The notes under the pieces are model-generated. The model worked only from the letters and a program-made list of their open reading frames with translations, ran no database searches and was not told the origin of the DNA. A stretch of DNA of 26,620 bases from Bacteroidaceae bacterium (GTDB lineage: Bacteria; Bacteroidota; Bacteroidia; Bacteroidales; Bacteroidaceae), in contig CAAGLF010000011.1 of the NCBI GenBank assembly GCA_900770705.1, forward strand, positions 1 to 26,620, in the 5' to 3' direction. Every line of letters begins with the position of its first letter. Position 1 is the first letter of the stretch. Both the position numbers and the translations under genes were made by a program. Shown here piece after piece: positions 13,749 to 21,484 of this stretch.

Positions 13749-13826
13749 TTTCTACGGAGATATTTTTTATTTTCTCGGAGATAATTTGATTTTTCTCGGA
13801 GATAATTTTTCCTGACTCCGCAGAAA
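13749..13826. repeat. Three tandem ~21-bp units (repeat family, copy C)
   Basis: Units TTTCT-CGGAGATA start at 13749, 13771 and 13792, giving spacings of 22 and 21 bp, about two DNA helical turns. The tract ends in CTGACTCCGCAGAA (13812-13825), a segment shared with copy A apart from one change. It borders the truncated TonB-dependent receptor. Confidence 0.6.
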
Positions 13827-13851
13827 GAAAAGGCGGGGCGGCAGAAAGGGC

Positions 13852-14826
13852 GCCTATGCAATGCTGAAAGGCGAACTGGGACGCTGGCACCTGGCAGCGG
13901 GACTGCGGGCCAAATACACACGGCAGGGCTACACGCTGACCTTCCCCCGCGACACGGACCCCGAAGGCGAACAGAAATACCTCGACTGGCTACCATCGGC
14001 ACACACCAAATGGGAGGTACACCGGAAAGGAAAGCTCCACCTGAGCTATAACCGCTCTATCAACCGCCCGAGCTTCTTCGAAATCGTGCCTTACACCATC
14101 ATCAACGAGGATTACAAGGAGAAAGGCAATCCGCAACTGCAGCACACCGTGGCCGACAACGTAGACATACGCTACGAATACTTCCCCAAAGGCAGCGAAC
14201 AGCTGATGGCCGGCCTCTTCTACAAGCACCTGCACAATCCTATCGAGTACGGCCTCATCAACGAAGGGAAGGAGACATACTACAAACCTATGAACTTCGG
14301 CAACGCCACGAATATGGGAGTGGAGATAGACGTACTGAAATACTTCCACTGCATAGGCATCAAAGCCAACTACACTTATACCCACAGCCGCATAACGACG
14401 GACAAACGCGAAATGCAGGGCAGCGAGGTAGTGACGCGGCGCCAGTTGCGCCCCCTCTTCGGCCAGGCGTCCAACGTGGCCAACGTGAGCCTGCTGCTGA
14501 AGCTGCCCCGGCAGGGATGGGAAGGCCAGATAGCCTACAGCTACACGGGCAAGCGCCTGAGCGTCATCAGCAACTGGTACGATGACGACATCTGGGAGAA
14601 GGGCTACCACCGCCTTGATATCTCTGCCGAAAAGCACTTCGACAAAGCGCATCTCGCACTATTTGCAAAAACTTCGAACCTGCTCGATACGCCCGTGATA
14701 CGCATCGTCAACTCCAGCGCACATACAGCGAACGTGGACAGCAAGAGGGACAGCGACGGCAACCTGCTTGAGCGCAAGATTACCCACTTTGCCGACATCC
14801 TCAAGAGCCGGAAAAACCGGCGATAG
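13852..14826 (+). pseudogene. TonB-dependent outer-membrane receptor, 5'-truncated
   Basis: About 320 codons encode only the C-terminal part of an outer-membrane beta-barrel receptor. Recognisable parts are 'LAAGLRAKYTRQGYTL', 'LSYNRSINRPSFFEIVPYT', 'KGNPQLQHTVADNVDIRYEY', 'NFGNATNMGVEIDVLKY' and 'NYTYTHSRI'. The signal peptide, carboxypeptidase-like domain, plug and front half of the barrel are absent. Homology begins near 'AYAMLKGEL' (about 13852), an in-frame stop lies at 13813-13815, and non-coding repeats abut directly. The end ('HFADILKSRKNRR') also lacks the usual terminal aromatic residue. The intact family imports siderophores, vitamins or glycans with TonB energy, and this remnant cannot do so. 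No promoter is seen. A silent recombination cassette is an alternative to simple decay. Confidence 0.8.
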
Positions 14827-15078
14827 GACCAGCCGCAAGCCACAGACCACCCTGTTGCCTCTTTTCCGACCAGTTCAGCCACGCTTTTCGCCCCACCGCC
14901 TCTTCCGCCTTCCCTATTCCGGTGGACAAGAACAGCGCCTCCATCCGCCACAAGGACAGAAAGCGCCGCTCCTGCGATTTTCCGCATTCATAAATCCGGC
15001 CTTCATCCGTTTTCAGACCTTTCTACCCACCGTTTTATACCTTTTTTTCCGATTTCCGTGTTAAAATATGTATACCGC

Positions 15079-15085
15079 GGGGGGG
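15079..15085 (+). repeat. G7 tract at the -33 position of the adhesin promoter
   Basis: Seven G residues preceded by GC and followed by TAA, the same context as the tract at 9311-9317. It occupies about -34 to -28 relative to the start predicted from the -7 box at 15101-15108. Confidence 0.6.
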
Positions 15086-15100
15086 TAAATGGATTGTATG

Positions 15101-15108
15101 TATATTTG
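15101..15108 (+). promoter_or_regulatory. -7 promoter element (TATATTTG) for the GLUG-repeat protein
   Basis: A perfect TAnnTTTG match, about 43 bp before the ATG at 15152. The sequence at the -33 position is a run of G rather than TTTG. This box lies inside the longer frame that opens at 15089, which argues for the later start. Confidence 0.55.
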
Positions 15109-15151
15109 GAGACGATTAGACATACCAATCTCAAAACATTTATATAGGTCT

Positions 15152-18100
15152 ATGAAAAATTTATCTCTCCGTGTCTGGGCACTATGGCTATGGTGTCTGG
15201 CACTGATCCCGTCTACGCTCGCCGCGCAAGCCTATTGGGACGGGACTTACGATGCAGAATGGGAAGGCGAGGGTACGGCCGAAGCCCCCTACCTCATCAC
15301 CTCTGCCACAGAACTGGCCGGTCTGGCCCAACGTACCAACGCCGACGAGACCTTCGAGGGCGTGCATTTCCGCCTGACCTGCGACATTTATCTCAGTAAT
15401 CCCGACACGCCCGATGAGGAGAAGCCACTCTGGGAACCCATCGGCTCCTATACACTGGGAGACAGTGAGGACGAGAACAATCCCGGCGACTTCTACGCCA
15501 AGGAACATTGGTTCAAGGGTTCGTTCGACGGCGACGGTCACACCATCTACAATCTGTGGTACACCGGCGTGACCAACTACGACGACTGGAACGACCCCTT
15601 CGGGTCCGGACAACTCGACTTCACCGCCTGGCACAAGGCACTCTTCGGACTGACCGACGGAGCCGACATCCGCAACCTGCGCCTGGAGAATGCCAACGTG
15701 GCAGGCACAGCACTGATTGGCGGCCTCGTCATCCGGGCCAAGAACTCCCGCTTCGCCGACATCCACGTGAGCGGACACATCAAGTCCGGCGACATCGAAA
15801 ATGGCGGTTCCGCTGCCGCGCTGGCTGTAGAGGCAGAGAATTGCCAATTCGAGGGTTGCACCTCGTCGGCCAGCGTATTCGCCAGGAGCAACACGGGCGG
15901 ACTGATTGGCAAGGTGAGCGGCGCCAGCACCGTGGTGAACTGCTCAGCCAACGGTGAGGTGACGGGCTGCGTGAGCGTGGGCGGCCTCATCGGCGTCAGC
16001 GCAAGAATTCAGGGCGACGAAACGGGTGCCACGCCCGTCGTACGCCTCTCCTCGTCGGCTGCCACCGTGACCATCATCACCGGCAGGGACCAGGGCAACG
16101 ACGGCGCAGGCTTCATCGGACTGAACGAGGGTACTATCACGCAGTGCAGCGCCACGGGCACGGTGAACCTGAGGGCGAATGCCGCCGCCGGCTTCTGCTA
16201 CGACAACCGCGGTCTCATCGCTTCCTGCTACTCCACTGCCGATGTCACCAGCGACAACTACGGCTGCTACCTGGCTGCATTTGTGGGGAACAACGGACTG
16301 GACGTGGGCTATGAGAAGCAGAGCGGCACGCTGTGGAACTGCTACGGCACGGGCCGCGTCTATGCACCCGAGCCACCCGCCGACCTCATCACCACCGGCA
16401 CGCACCTGTGCGGTTTCTCAATTGCAAACTATACAAGCGCAGGGGCCTATATGGCAAACTGCTACTACAACAGCACCAGCGTGCCGGAAATCGAAACGCC
16501 GGGGCAACCGGGCGAATACGGGAGGCCTACCGCCTATCTGCAATCGCGCGAATTTGCAGATTCGCTGAACTATATGGCGGCGCTGATGGGCACGCACCTC
16601 TGGCAATACAATGAGGGCGCCTATCCCACGCCGACCGACGTGCTCGCCACGGGCGTGACGCCCTTCCTCGGCGGCGGCGCCGGCACCGAGGCCGAGCCCT
16701 TCCTCGTGGGCAATAAGCAACATTTGGAGAACGTGGCCTACGCTGCCAACCGCAACTGGGAATTCCGCGGACAACACCTGTTGCAAACTGCCGACATCGC
16801 CCTCAACGCACCCCGGGAAAATTGGGGCGAGCAGATGCCCACTATGTGGACGCCCATCGCTGTCTATGGAGGAAATGAGATGAACGAATGGTCGCACCAC
16901 TTCTCGGGTACCTACGACGGCGGCTTCCACACCGTGCAGAACATGTATATCGATGGCAATGCCGGAGCCTACGCCGGCCTCTTCGGCGTGCTGGGTTCGG
17001 GCGCCGTCGTCCGCCGGCTCGGCGTAGTGGATGCCTGGATGAGCGGCAGCAACAATATGGGTATTCTGGTGGGCGGCACCAATGTGCAGAACGATCCCTG
17101 CGCCGAGGGACCACGTACCATTTCGCAATGTTGGACCTCGGGGCTCGTGAACGGCGGAGAAGCCAGCGGCGGCATCGTGGGTCGCTCATGGGCGAATGCC
17201 GGCGAGGACTTCACGATGGTGGCGTGCTACTCCACCGCTGAAGCCAACCGCGGACTGATCGGCGAGAACGGAGCGAACGGAACCAACGTCATCGGAAGCT
17301 GGTTCGGAGGCAAAGTGCCCAACCGCTACGGCAACGCCTTTGCTTTTGCTTACACCGACGGCTACTACCGCACCTACGTGGACTGCGACAAGAACCCCGT
17401 GAGAGAGCAGGACACTCAGAACTATCCCTTCGGACGCCCCACCACCTACCTGCAGAGCAAGCAGTTTGTAAACGAATTGAACTATGCCGCAGCCGTGAAG
17501 GGCTACGAAGGCGGCTGGGGTTACAACGAAGGGGCTTATCCCTCTTTTGCTGGCATACAGCCCACCGCACAGGTGACACTCGACGACGGCATTTCCGCCC
17601 CCGTCACCTTCCTTGCCCTCGAAGGCAGCACGCTGGTTCTGCCCACCGCTGCCGAGCGCGAAGGCTACACACTGGAGGGATGGTACACCGACGCGGAATA
17701 CAGCGAAGCCTTCCATTTCGGCGAGAGCCTCGTCACAGAGCCCGTCACGCTCTACGCCCGCTGGACACAGCCCGTGGAGGCCGACTATGAAGTGTTCAAG
17801 AACCGCTTCGCCACGACCTTCACCCTGACGACCGCCGAGCAACTCTACGCCCTGGCGAACATCGTGAATGGCACCGCCGAGGGCGTGGACCAGAACGACT
17901 TCTCCGGCAAGACGGTGAAACTCGGCGCAGACATCGAACTGAACGACGTCAGCTGGTTCGACCTGTGGGGCAACTCCGTGACGCCGCAACGCTTCCCCTC
18001 CATCGCCAACGACGAAAGCTATCCGTTCAATGGTACTTTCGATGGTCAGGGACACGTCATCCGCGGACTCTTCATCACCTGCCCCAACCCCGACAACGAC

Positions 18101-18997
18101 AAATACGGTCTCTTCGGCTACCTCGGTGCCGATGCCGAGGTACACGATTTGATTTTAGAGAAGGCTTGCATTCTCAAGGAGCGTGCACTGGATGCCGGAC
18201 TGCTTGCCGCAAACAGCAAAGGCAAGGTGACCCGCTGCGGAGCCGAAGGAAAGATTATCAGCCCCATCATCGACACCTACACCGTCAACGGCGGACTCAT
18301 TGGCGTGGCAGAGAACAGCTCAAGCGTTTCGGAATGCTACGCGCTCGTGGATATGGACGTGCGTTATGACAGATGCGGCGGTTTGGTGGGTACGCTGAAG
18401 GGTACGCTCGACAATAGTTTTGCCCGAGGCAGCGTGCGCTACAGTGCTTCCGGCGGATTCGGCGGCGTGGTGAGCAGTTTCGAGGGAGAAGCCTTCACAA
18501 ACTGCTACTCCGCCGTAACGGTCAGCTTTGGCAACCAGCCCACGACCGCAATAGTGGGCGGCTCCTACGGCTCCGCGCCCTGGAATGCGACAGTCAATCC
18601 CGGCATATACGACCGAGACCTGGTAAGCGCAGCCTTCGACCAACTGGCCGACCCAATCGCGACGACTGCCTACAATCAGGGAACGGGACAGACAACCGTG
18701 GATATGAAGAAAATAGCCACCTACACAGGCTGGGACTTCAACACTGTATGGGGACGCCGCAACGACCAGAACGAGGGTTATCCCTACCTGCGCTGGACGG
18801 CTCCCGGCCAGGCCAATGACGCAGACAACGTGGTAGAAGCCATCCAATCTATACCGATGGATGCCAACGAGCAGGTAGAAATCTTCACGCCAGACGGTCT
18901 TCTTATCTACTCCGGCACCTGGGGCCACGCACATCTCAACAGAGGTGTCTACATCCTGCGCAGCAACAGCCGGACATTCAAAGTTATGAAAAGGTAG
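15152..18997 (+). CDS. Large secreted GLUG-repeat, adhesin-like surface protein
   Basis: This 1281-residue protein has a signal peptide ('WALWLWCLALIPSTLAAQA', cleaved near 25). Three related beta-helix-type modules follow. The first (about 30-480) opens 'GEGTAEAPYLITSATELAGL', the second (about 505-780) 'GAGTEAEPFLVGNKQHLENV', the third (from about 890) 'FTLTTAEQLYALANIVNG'. Each has a 'SFDGDGHTI' or 'TFDGQGHVI' turn and GLUG motifs such as 'TGGLIGKVSGA' (near 247) and 'VGGLIGV'. Residues about 808-872 form a Listeria-Bacteroides (Flg_new) repeat containing 'EGYTLEGWYTDAEYSEAFHF'. The end, 'NRGVYILRSNSRTFKVMKR', is a sorting-like tail. Such proteins are exported adhesins or glycan-contacting surface proteins; the ligand is unknown. 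I chose the start at 15152 because an upstream in-frame ATG precedes the promoter. Confidence 0.88.
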   Translation: MKNLSLRVWALWLWCLALIPSTLAAQAYWDGTYDAEWEGEGTAEAPYLITSATELAGLAQRTNADETFEGVHFRLTCDIYLSNPDTPDEEKPLWEPIGSYTLGDSEDENNPGDFYAKEHWFKGSFDGDGHTIYNLWYTGVTNYDDWNDPFGSGQLDFTAWHKALFGLTDGADIRNLRLENANVAGTALIGGLVIRAKNSRFADIHVSGHIKSGDIENGGSAAALAVEAENCQFEGCTSSASVFARSNTGGLIGKVSGASTVVNCSANGEVTGCVSVGGLIGVSARIQGDETGATPVVRLSSSAATVTIITGRDQGNDGAGFIGLNEGTITQCSATGTVNLRANAAAGFCYDNRGLIASCYSTADVTSDNYGCYLAAFVGNNGLDVGYEKQSGTLWNCYGTGRVYAPEPPADLITTGTHLCGFSIANYTSAGAYMANCYYNSTSVPEIETPGQPGEYGRPTAYLQSREFADSLNYMAALMGTHLWQYNEGAYPTPTDVLATGVTPFLGGGAGTEAEPFLVGNKQHLENVAYAANRNWEFRGQHLLQTADIALNAPRENWGEQMPTMWTPIAVYGGNEMNEWSHHFSGTYDGGFHTVQNMYIDGNAGAYAGLFGVLGSGAVVRRLGVVDAWMSGSNNMGILVGGTNVQNDPCAEGPRTISQCWTSGLVNGGEASGGIVGRSWANAGEDFTMVACYSTAEANRGLIGENGANGTNVIGSWFGGKVPNRYGNAFAFAYTDGYYRTYVDCDKNPVREQDTQNYPFGRPTTYLQSKQFVNELNYAAAVKGYEGGWGYNEGAYPSFAGIQPTAQVTLDDGISAPVTFLALEGSTLVLPTAAEREGYTLEGWYTDAEYSEAFHFGESLVTEPVTLYARWTQPVEADYEVFKNRFATTFTLTTAEQLYALANIVNGTAEGVDQNDFSGKTVKLGADIELNDVSWFDLWGNSVTPQRFPSIANDESYPFNGTFDGQGHVIRGLFITCPNPDNDKYGLFGYLGADAEVHDLILEKACILKERALDAGLLAANSKGKVTRCGAEGKIISPIIDTYTVNGGLIGVAENSSSVSECYALVDMDVRYDRCGGLVGTLKGTLDNSFARGSVRYSASGGFGGVVSSFEGEAFTNCYSAVTVSFGNQPTTAIVGGSYGSAPWNATVNPGIYDRDLVSAAFDQLADPIATTAYNQGTGQTTVDMKKIATYTGWDFNTVWGRRNDQNEGYPYLRWTAPGQANDADNVVEAIQSIPMDANEQVEIFTPDGLLIYSGTWGHAHLNRGVYILRSNSRTFKVMKR

Positions 18998-19246
18998 AAC
19001 AAGGCACAGATACACAAGATACGCAATTGACAATCGAGGGCACGCTCACACACGTGGGTATGCCCTCCTTGTTTTTTTGTCTCACCGGTACGGAATTGTC
19101 ATCAGGGGAGCCCTTGCGCGGACCAATGCTGAGGAATGATTTCCGAAAAACGTTGGTACACAAAATAATTGTCAAAGAAAATAAGAAAAACCTATCGGCT
19201 TCGACCGCTTTTTTATGGTACAAACAGGATTTTCCGTTTTTTTGTC

Positions 19247-19254
19247 TATATTTG
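19247..19254 (+). promoter_or_regulatory. -7 promoter element (TATATTTG) with no ORF immediately downstream
   Basis: TATATTTG followed by C is a perfect match, with T-rich sequence (ATTTTCC) about 20 bp upstream as a possible -33 element. The next supported start codon is 420 bp away and lies beyond a hairpin with a T run. Confidence 0.55.
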
Positions 19255-19258
19255 CAGT

Positions 19259-19511
19259 GCCTATCCCTATTGGCAAGGAATCGCAGCTTGAAGTGATCCC
19301 CTGCTCAAGAGGACAGTAGCGACTGTTTGGAAGGGAATTAGGACTCTACATTATCTAAAAGCGTCATCGATGCTTTGTCCATTGGCTTCTTGAACGTAGG
19401 AAATTCAGAATGTGTGTCAAGGACATTGTCAGAAGTGATTGTTACAGGTATGCATTGTCGTATCCTGGGGTGTGCCATAAGGGTGTAACTTATACCCTTA
19501 CGCACACTTTT
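19259..19511 (+). ncRNA. Candidate structured non-coding RNA or leader RNA
   Basis: This is the transcript expected between the -7 box at 19247 and the hairpin terminator at 19470-19511, about 250 nt. It has no convincing + strand reading frame. It can form several local hairpins: ACAGT/ACTGT at 19313-19326 with an AGCG loop, and an 8-bp stem at 19358-19376 with one G-U pair and a 3-base loop. I do not recognise it as tmRNA, RNase P, SRP or 6S RNA. An alternative is an attenuated leader of the VasI-like gene that starts 160 bp further on. The evidence is signal arrangement only. Confidence 0.35.
19470..19511 (+). terminator. Long imperfect palindrome followed by T4
   Basis: Arms GTGTGC/GCACAC flank an inner 10-bp near-perfect pair at 19479-19488 and 19490-19499, and TTTT follows. 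With only one base between the inner arms the tip must open to form a loop. It could also be a protein-binding operator. Confidence 0.5.
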
Positions 19512-19673
19512 GGGATAGTAATGTAATATCAGCGTAGTCATCACACTGCTCGTCAACACACAAGGCTTTCCTACGGCCTAAGAAGCATACGGGCGGATGA
19601 GGATGTTTACGCTTTTTGCATTGTAGGAAGCTTCTGCGGACACTTTACCATCAATCATTAAATTTATAACACT

Positions 19674-20264
19674 ATGAAGAAAACTATTTTGTATGTATTG
19701 GGCGGATTCATCCTCCTGAGCGTATTTGCCGCTATGTGTAACAGCGAAGAAACGAGTGGAGGCAGCAGTAAAGATTCCACGGCCGTGACGGAAAAATCCG
19801 CTGCAGAAGCGGAAGAAAAGAATACTCCTCAGAAAACATGGACGATGAGTACTTCCAAAGACGAAATGAGAGGTACTACGAATACTTTTGCTTCCATTGA
19901 GTCTGACAACGAAGTGGAATTTGAGTTCCCCTACAGCGGTGGCTCCACACTGAGCATTGGCGTGAGGAATACTGAAAAGTACGGCACAGATGTATATCTG
20001 ACTATTTCCAAAGGGCAATTCTGTGGAAATGAGTTCGACGGTTCCAACTACGTCTCCATCAAGTTTGACGATGAGCAGTTGAGGAAATATCATTTCGACA
20101 ACTCTTCTTCCGGCAGTATGGACATCATATTCCTGCAAAAGAAGAAGGAACTAATCAATAAATTCAGGACAGCAAAGAAGATTATCATAGAAGCACCCTT
20201 CTTTGACGCGGGCTGCAAGCAGTTTACTTTCACGATAGACAAACCACTGGAGTGGACACTATAA
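19674..20264 (+). CDS. Membrane-anchored protein with a VasI-like beta domain
   Basis: This 196-residue protein starts with a hydrophobic anchor, 'ILYVLGGFILLSVFAAMC'. Cys22 could be lipidated, but Met before it is unusual for a lipobox, so a plain membrane anchor is equally likely. Residues 24-55 are a Ser/Glu/Lys-rich linker. The rest matches a widespread domain of unknown role, distantly like the type VI-associated VasI/TagO fold: 'WTMSTSKDEMRGTTNTFASI', 'EVEFEFPYSGGSTLSIGVRN', 'TDVYLTISKGQFCG', 'VSIKFDDEQLRKYHF', 'AKKIIIEAPFFDAGCKQF' and a final 'LEW'. No type VI genes are nearby, so no secretion role is inferred. It lies in the AT-richer spacer and is closed by a terminator. Confidence 0.8.
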   Translation: MKKTILYVLGGFILLSVFAAMCNSEETSGGSSKDSTAVTEKSAAEAEEKNTPQKTWTMSTSKDEMRGTTNTFASIESDNEVEFEFPYSGGSTLSIGVRNTEKYGTDVYLTISKGQFCGNEFDGSNYVSIKFDDEQLRKYHFDNSSSGSMDIIFLQKKKELINKFRTAKKIIIEAPFFDAGCKQFTFTIDKPLEWTL

Positions 20265-20356
20265 GCCACCGTTCCGTCGCGGCCTTACTTTCCTTCTTAA
20301 AGTCAAGGATCTGATTCCAAGTATAAGGCGCATACATTTCACTCACATTTCAATGA

Positions 20357-20396
20357 CAAAGAGGCCGTACTTATGAGTGCAGCCTCTTTGTTGTCT
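20357..20396 (+). terminator. Rho-independent terminator after the VasI-like gene
   Basis: A 9-bp perfect stem CAAAGAGGC/GCCTCTTTG (20357-20365 and 20382-20390) has an inner GTACT/AGTGC extension and is followed by TTGTCTCTT. It begins 92 bp after the stop codon. Confidence 0.7.
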
Positions 20397-20701
20397 CTTG
20401 ATGTCATAACGGGCAAACCTATGCCGTTTTACATTGGTTCTACAGCGCCTTATTAGTGTTCTCAATGTTCTTACGTCGACAGCCTATGCAATGCACAGAG
20501 ATTCCATATTCCAATATACACTCAACTCCGGACAAAATGAAGCCACAGAGGAGTCTTCTAAGAGGCGGGACTGGGCCCTTCATTCCTGCCACCGGACAAA
20601 ACCGCCATAGATTCCTCACAGAATACTCAGTATTTCGGATGAAAAAGCCCAATGTTCCCGGCGCAAATACCCAGTAATGTAACCAGAAAGTCAGCATTAA
20701 C

Positions 20702-20767
20702 TCAAGTATAAGCTTTGAGTTCATGCATTCCTTTGACTTGTAATTCTTGAAACTCTGATTTTGTCAT
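20702..20767 (-). pseudogene. Possible remnant of an insertion-sequence accessory ORF (IS66-type start)
   Basis: The ATG at 20767 reads 'MTKSEFQELQVKGMHELKAY' and stops after 21 codons. 'MTKSEFQELQ' followed by 'LK' resembles the first residues of the small accessory ORF of Bacteroidales IS66-family elements. The usual 'YSTYHYWRKK' continuation is not readable, and stops appear in all frames soon after. It lies about 30 nt behind a perfect -7 box. No inverted terminal repeats were found. This is a tentative call on 20 residues. Confidence 0.3.
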
Positions 20768-20803
20768 AATGTTGGAGGCTGCAGTCAGTGCAACTCTGAG
20801 GGG

Positions 20804-20811
20804 CAAAATTA
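20804..20811 (-). promoter_or_regulatory. -7 promoter element (TAATTTTG) ahead of the ORF remnant
   Basis: On the minus strand TAATTTTG followed by C is a perfect -7 match. It leads only into the 21-codon remnant at 20702-20767, so it may be a leftover promoter. Confidence 0.4.
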
Positions 20812-20907
20812 CAACAAGGCAGAAGCCTCCAAAAGGTGTAGCAGATCTAATGCTTACCGATATTCCTTACAAAGAGTCTACGAACACTCCATAGGCCAAG
20901 ACAGTCC

Positions 20908-20943
20908 ACAAAAACGCCGCTACCCATAAGATGGATAGCGGCG
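20908..20943 (-). terminator. Terminator of the ribosomal protein/secY/rpoA operon
   Basis: On the minus strand an 11-bp stem (20933-20943 with 20915-20925, one G-T pair) is followed by TTTTTGTGG. It lies 44 bp after the rplQ stop codon and closes the operon. Confidence 0.85.
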
Positions 20944-20987
20944 CACATAATTATAGCAATTGTTGTTGACTTATGTCGTAACAAGCA

Positions 20988-21476
20988 TTAAGCCTCAGGC
21001 TCTTCTGCGGCTGCAGGAGCCTCCTCTGCGGCGGGAGCTTCGGCTGCAGGAGCAGCGGCAGCAGACTTCTTGGAACGGCGGGTACGAGTAGCCTTCTTCG
21101 GAGTCTTGGCCATATTTTCATCGAAGTCTACCAACTCGATGAAGCAGATGTCTGCACCATCACTCTGGCGGAAACCGAGCTTAATGATACGGGTATAGCC
21201 ACCGGGACGGTCGCCCACCTTGGCAGAGATGTTCTGGAACAACTCGGTGATGGCATACTTGTCCTGCAAGTAGCTGAAAACAACACGACGGGAGTGGGTT
21301 GTGTCTTCCTTACTCTTGGTGATGAGCGGCTCTACGTACTTTCTCAACGCCTTGGCCTTGGCAACAGTCGTAGTGATACGCTTGTGCTTGATGAGGGAGA
21401 AAGCCATATTGGCCAACATCGCGGCACGGTGAGAAGCGGTACGGCTCAGATGGTTGAATTTCTTATTGTGTCTCAT
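20988..21476 (-). CDS. rplQ: 50S ribosomal protein L17
   Basis: L17 sits near the exit-tunnel side of the large subunit. The 162-residue product opens with 'MRHNKKFNHLSRTASHRAAM', the family signature, then 'RITTTVAKAKALRKYVEPLI' and 'DRPGGYTRIIKLGFRQSDGA'. The conserved body ends near residue 120 ('CFIELVDF'). A 40-residue low-complexity tail follows, first basic ('KKATRTRRSKK') and then Ala/Glu-rich, so the protein is longer than the roughly 127 residues of E. coli. A tail of this kind is common in Bacteroidetes L17. It is the last gene of the operon, 8 bp after rpoA, with the terminator 44 bp beyond. Confidence 0.97.
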   Translation of the reverse strand: MRHNKKFNHLSRTASHRAAMLANMAFSLIKHKRITTTVAKAKALRKYVEPLITKSKEDTTHSRRVVFSYLQDKYAITELFQNISAKVGDRPGGYTRIIKLGFRQSDGADICFIELVDFDENMAKTPKKATRTRRSKKSAAAAPAAEAPAAEEAPAAAEEPEA

Positions 21477-21484
21477 TTTGCGAA

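Larger units (their letters stand above)
14827..15151. other. Intergenic region upstream of the GLUG-repeat protein
   Basis: These 325 bases contain pyrimidine-rich sequence, a G7 tract at 15079-15085 and the -7 box at 15101-15108. A short GCCGG/CCGGC pair overlaps the end of the receptor remnant. No gene is supported on either strand. Confidence 0.55.
18998..19673. other. AT-richer intergenic region with a promoter and a candidate RNA gene
   Basis: These 676 bases separate the adhesin from the VasI-like gene. They hold a perfect -7 box (19247-19254), several hairpins and a long imperfect palindrome followed by T4 (19470-19511). Open frames here are short, cross those signals and resemble no family I know. 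Confidence 0.5.
20265..20987. other. Spacer between the VasI-like gene and the rplQ end of the ribosomal operon
   Basis: These 723 bases hold two terminators facing each other and, between them, a possible decayed insertion-sequence ORF on the minus strand with its own -7 box. The open frames of 70-95 codons on either strand look random in composition. Confidence 0.5.

Noticed and set aside
15089..15151. 21-residue extension of the GLUG-repeat protein from an earlier ATG
   Set aside because: It crosses the -7 box at 15101-15108 and would place a charged stretch before the signal peptide at 15152.
19338..19559. Minus-strand frame of 73 codons in the spacer
   Set aside because: It spans the long palindrome at 19470-19507 and shows no family-like features or promoter.
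20440..20724. Minus-strand frame of 94 codons downstream of the possible IS remnant
   Set aside because: It is out of frame with the recognisable 'MTKSEF' start and has no coherent domain. At most it is part of the decayed element.
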